Below are positions 61,435 to 64,000 of a stretch of 64,000 nucleotides of DNA, piece by piece (within the stretch, counting starts at the first letter, position 1; the number at the start of each line of letters is the position of its first letter). The stretch spans positions 1 through 64,000 of the forward strand of contig NZ_JACAFQ010000014.1 in NCBI RefSeq assembly GCF_015354575.1, read 5' to 3'. The stretch is from Pseudomonas sp. UFMG81 (lineage in GTDB: Bacteria > Pseudomonadota > Gammaproteobacteria > Pseudomonadales > Pseudomonadaceae). Under the pieces are notes generated by a model. The model did no database searches. It had not been told where the DNA came from and saw only the letters and a program-made list of their open reading frames with translations. The position numbers and the translations under genes were made by a program.

Positions 61435-62802
61435 TCATTCGAACAAGGCATCCAACGCCTGCTCAAGGCGCGTCACCGCAATCACCTGCAACCCCGCCGG
61501 CGCCTCCTTGGGTGCATTGCCCTTGGGCACGATCGCGCGCTTGAAGCCATGCTTGGCCGCTTCCTTCAAACGCTCCTGGCCACTCGGCACCGGGCGCACC
61601 TCACCCGACAAGCCAATCTCGCCAAACACCAGCAACCCATGCGCCAACGGCCGGTTGCGCAGGCTCGACATCACCGCGGCCAGCAGCGCCAGGTCGGAGG
61701 CGGTCTCCAGCACCTTCACCCCGCCGACCACGTTGAGGAACACATCCTGATCGTGGGTGGGAATGCCGCCGTGGCGATGCAGCACCGCCAGCAGCATGGC
61801 CAGCCGGTTCTGGTCCAGGCCCAGGGTGACCCGCCGCGGGTTGGACAGGTGGCTGTCATCGACCAGTGCCTGCACCTCCACCAGCATCGGCCGGGTACCC
61901 TCCCAGGTGGCCATCACCACACTGCCGGACACCTCTTCCTGGGTGCGGTTGAGAAAAATCGCCGAGGGGTTGGACACTTCCTTGAGGCCACGGTCGGTCA
62001 TGCCGAACACGCCCAGCTCGTTGACCGCCCCGAAACGGTTCTTCACCGCCCGCAACAGGCGCAGGCGGCCGTCCGATTCACCCTCGAAATACAGCACGGT
62101 ATCGACCATGTGCTCCAGCACCCGTGGCCCTGCCAGCGAACCTTCCTTGGTGACGTGGCCAACCAGGAAGATCGCCGTGCCGCTCTGCTTGGCGTAACGC
62201 ACCAGCAAGGCCGCGCTCTCGCGCACCTGGGCCACGCCACCGGGCGCGGATTGCAGCTGCTCGGTGAAGATGGTCTGGATCGAGTCGATCACCATCACCC
62301 GCGGCTTTTCATGGCGGGCGGTGGCGATGATCGCCTCGATGCAGGTTTCGGTCATCACCTTGAGCTGGTCCTGGGGCAGGCCCAGGCGCCGCGAGCGCAT
62401 GGCCACCTGCTGCTGCGATTCTTCCCCGGTGACATACAGCGCTGGCATGTACGTGGCGATGTTGCACAGGGTTTGCAACAGGATGGTCGACTTGCCGATG
62501 CCCGGGTCACCGCCGATCAGCACCACCGAGCCATCCACCAGGCCGCCGCCGAGTACCCGGTCGAGCTCGGTGCTGCTGGTGGTGAAGCGCGGGATTTCCT
62601 CGACGCTGACCTCGGCGAGGGTCTTGATCTGCGCCTGCTGCCCGGCCCAGCCGGTGCGCCCGCTGGGCGCCGCCGCGCCACCGCTTTCGATCATGGTCTC
62701 GACCAGGGTGTTCCAGGCCCCGCAATCACCACACTGGCCGGCCCATTTGGGGAAGGTCGCGCCGCACTCGGTGCAGCCATACAAACGCTTGGCCTTGGCC
62801 AT
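61435..62802 (-). CDS. radA: DNA repair protein RadA (Sms)
   Basis: A 455-residue recombination helicase of bacterial branch migration. The N-terminal zinc finger is YGCTECGATFPKWAGQCGDC, the RecA-like core has GGDPGIGKSTIL and VIDSIQTIFTEQLQSAPGG, followed by the diagnostic KNRFG motif and a Lon-like C-terminal domain. CAGGAGACCCCGCCC precedes ATG 62802. Divergent from mscL. Confidence 0.97.
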   Translation of the reverse strand: MAKAKRLYGCTECGATFPKWAGQCGDCGAWNTLVETMIESGGAAAPSGRTGWAGQQAQIKTLAEVSVEEIPRFTTSSTELDRVLGGGLVDGSVVLIGGDPGIGKSTILLQTLCNIATYMPALYVTGEESQQQVAMRSRRLGLPQDQLKVMTETCIEAIIATARHEKPRVMVIDSIQTIFTEQLQSAPGGVAQVRESAALLVRYAKQSGTAIFLVGHVTKEGSLAGPRVLEHMVDTVLYFEGESDGRLRLLRAVKNRFGAVNELGVFGMTDRGLKEVSNPSAIFLNRTQEEVSGSVVMATWEGTRPMLVEVQALVDDSHLSNPRRVTLGLDQNRLAMLLAVLHRHGGIPTHDQDVFLNVVGGVKVLETASDLALLAAVMSSLRNRPLAHGLLVFGEIGLSGEVRPVPSGQERLKEAAKHGFKRAIVPKGNAPKEAPAGLQVIAVTRLEQALDALFE

Positions 62803-62980
62803 GGGCGGGGTCTCCTGGAAAAAACCGCCATGATAGCCGAAGCAGCACGTGTCTCGAACGCGCCGGGATGCGACAAAACTATTCGATCTAACCGCAGTCT
62901 GTAGCCCTGAATGCAACGCATGAAGCGTTTTAGTGGCTTACACTGCGTCTACCTCACCATTTGTTACAAGGAAATCGAAC

Positions 62981-63394
62981 ATGGGCATGCTCAGTGAGTT
63001 CAAAGCCTTCGCGGTCAAGGGAAATGTCGTGGACATGGCCGTTGGTATCATCATCGGCGCGGCTTTCGGCAAGATCGTCTCGTCGTTCGTCGGCGACGTG
63101 ATCATGCCACCGATAGGCCTGCTCATCGGGGGTGTGGACTTCAGTGACCTGGCCGTCACCCTCAAGGCCGCCGAAGGTGATGTACCAGCCGTGGTGCTGG
63201 CCTACGGCAAGTTCATCCAGACCGTCCTCGATTTCATCATCGTCGCCTTCGCCATCTTCATGGGCGTGAAAGCGATCAACCGCCTCAAGCGCGAAGAAGC
63301 CGTGGCACCGAGCGCCCCGCCGGTACCGAGCGCCGAAGAAACCCTGCTGACCGAGATCCGCGACCTGCTCAAGGCGCAGAACCGCCAGCCCTGA
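62981..63394 (+). CDS. mscL: Large-conductance mechanosensitive channel MscL
   Basis: A 137-residue protein of usual length. The N-terminal helix and first membrane segment are [20 protein letters not shown] and [20 protein letters not shown]; the second is [33 protein letters not shown] precedes ATG 62981. It opens on sudden hypo-osmotic shock, releasing solutes. A bidirectional terminator follows. Confidence 0.97.
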   Translation: MGMLSEFKAFAVKGNVVDMAVGIIIGAAFGKIVSSFVGDVIMPPIGLLIGGVDFSDLAVTLKAAEGDVPAVVLAYGKFIQTVLDFIIVAFAIFMGVKAINRLKREEAVAPSAPPVPSAEETLLTEIRDLLKAQNRQP

Positions 63395-63406
63395 GGCTGC
63401 ACATGA

Positions 63407-63431
63407 AAACGGCGCCCGATGGGCGCCGTTT
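63407..63431. terminator. Bidirectional terminator between mscL and fpr
   Basis: AAACGGCGCCC-GAT-GGGCGCCGTTT is a perfect 11-bp stem ending in A/T runs on both sides, placed between convergent genes. Confidence 0.92.
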
Positions 63432-63433
63432 CG

Positions 63434-64000
63434 TTACCAGTAGTTCTCTACCGCCACCTGCCCCGGCCGCTTGCTCAGGCTCAGTTGCAGGTCACGCGCC
63501 TTGAGCACTTTGCGCGTCTCGTCGATCATGTCCGGGTTGCCGCACAGCATGATCCGCGAGTGCTCGGTGGACAGCTCCAGCCCCGCCGCCTTCTCCAGCC
63601 CACCGTTCTCGATCAGCGTGGTGATCCGCGCATTCAACGCCCCCGGATGCGCCTCGCGAGTGACCACCGGGATGAATTGCAACTTGCCGGCGAATTCGGC
63701 CAGGTAGTCGCGCTGCTCCAGCCCGGCGATCTCGTCCACGTAGGCCAACTCCTTGGCTTCGCGCACCGAATACACCAGTTTGATGTTGTCGAATCGCTCC
63801 CAAGCCTCGAAGTCCTGGAGGATCGACATGAAGGGCGCGATGCCGGTACCGGTGGCCAACAGCCACAGGTCGCGGCCACCGACAAAGCGGTCGAGGGTCA
63901 GGTAGCCAAATGCCTGGCGGTCGATCAATAGGGTATCGCCCTTGCCCAGCCGGCTAAGCTCGCTGGTGAACTCACCGCCCGGCACCACGATGGAGAAAAA
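63434..64000 (-). CDS. fpr: Ferredoxin-NADP reductase Fpr, C-terminal part
   Basis: The last 188 residues are visible; the gene continues past the right edge. NADPH-binding LLATGTGIAPFMSIL, substrate-region VYSVREAKELAYVDEI and RIMLCGNPDMI are typical of the bacterial Fpr type, and the protein ends VENYW, close to the usual aromatic terminus. The enzyme moves electrons between NADPH and ferredoxin or flavodoxin and is induced by oxidative stress in Pseudomonas. Confidence 0.95.
   Translation of the reverse strand, partial: FFSIVVPGGEFTSELSRLGKGDTLLIDRQAFGYLTLDRFVGGRDLWLLATGTGIAPFMSILQDFEAWERFDNIKLVYSVREAKELAYVDEIAGLEQRDYLAEFAGKLQFIPVVTREAHPGALNARITTLIENGGLEKAAGLELSTEHSRIMLCGNPDMIDETRKVLKARDLQLSLSKRPGQVAVENYW

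Noticed and set aside
60057..61466. 469-codon frame opposite the NCS2 permease
   Set aside because: Antisense shadow of a transporter; repetitive H/D/R/Q composition.

Overview
The window reads as chromosomal DNA of a Pseudomonas of the P. putida group (gammaproteobacterium, GC-rich). The core genes occur in the order I remember for P. putida: cstA-yjiX-yjiA, a glyA copy, morA, ettA and gdhA. The intergenic spaces carry two families of P. putida-type REP inverted repeats. The two flanks (about 1-3830 and 48491-64000) are ordinary core genome: glutamate dehydrogenase, EttA, the GGDEF/EAL protein MorA, serine hydroxymethyltransferase, a HigBA-like toxin-antitoxin pair, carbon-starvation permease CstA with YjiX and YjiA, a PilZ protein, an NCS2 purine/pyrimidine permease, RadA, MscL and the C-terminal part of ferredoxin-NADP reductase.

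Between them lies a mobile island of about 44.7 kb (3831-48490), inserted directly upstream of ettA. It is bounded by a direct repeat with core ACTTAGAAAAGTTA, whose right copy has the inverted-arm layout of a tyrosine-recombinase core site. The left end encodes the likely mobility module: three tyrosine recombinases in a row and a small basic coiled-coil protein, an arrangement like Tn554 tnpABC or the gamma-mobile-trio islands. The first recombinase has an in-frame TAG after codon 36. A pair of near-identical 24-bp palindromes follows the module.

Island cargo, left to right: (a) a scarred zone with an MFS transporter fragment and small hypothetical genes; (b) an alkylsulfatase unit (SdsA-type sulfatase, FadL-like porin, DUF3313 lipoprotein, inner-membrane protein); (c) a nitronate monooxygenase, small genes and a decayed IS30-family element; (d) a tight seven-gene operon encoding a thermostable-hemolysin/GNAT-like protein, an AMP-dependent ligase, a heme-oxygenase-like metal oxidase, an SDR, a periplasmic TPR protein and a QseBC/PmrAB-like two-component system, divergent from cytochrome b561 with two CTTAAG-N5-CTGAAG-type boxes between them; this looks like a self-regulated, undescribed small-molecule pathway; (e) a low-oxygen/stress block (27-41.5 kb) with two FNR/Anr-type regulators, secondary alcohol dehydrogenase, two tandem-UspA proteins, two GNATs, a beta-CASP hydrolase, Hsp20, FtsH, a BON-domain protein and a K+ channel, in which five divergent or upstream regions carry nine FNR/Anr-like boxes, most about 60-75 bp before a start codon; (f) a right-hand defence-like zone with a frameshifted RelA/SpoT-HEPN gene, a translationally coupled SF2 helicase pair, a zinc-ribbon gene cluster, AbrB and XRE regulators, and a fumarylacetoacetase fragment.

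No rRNA, tRNA or CRISPR array was seen. All functions are read from sequence motifs and remembered families. No database search was possible.
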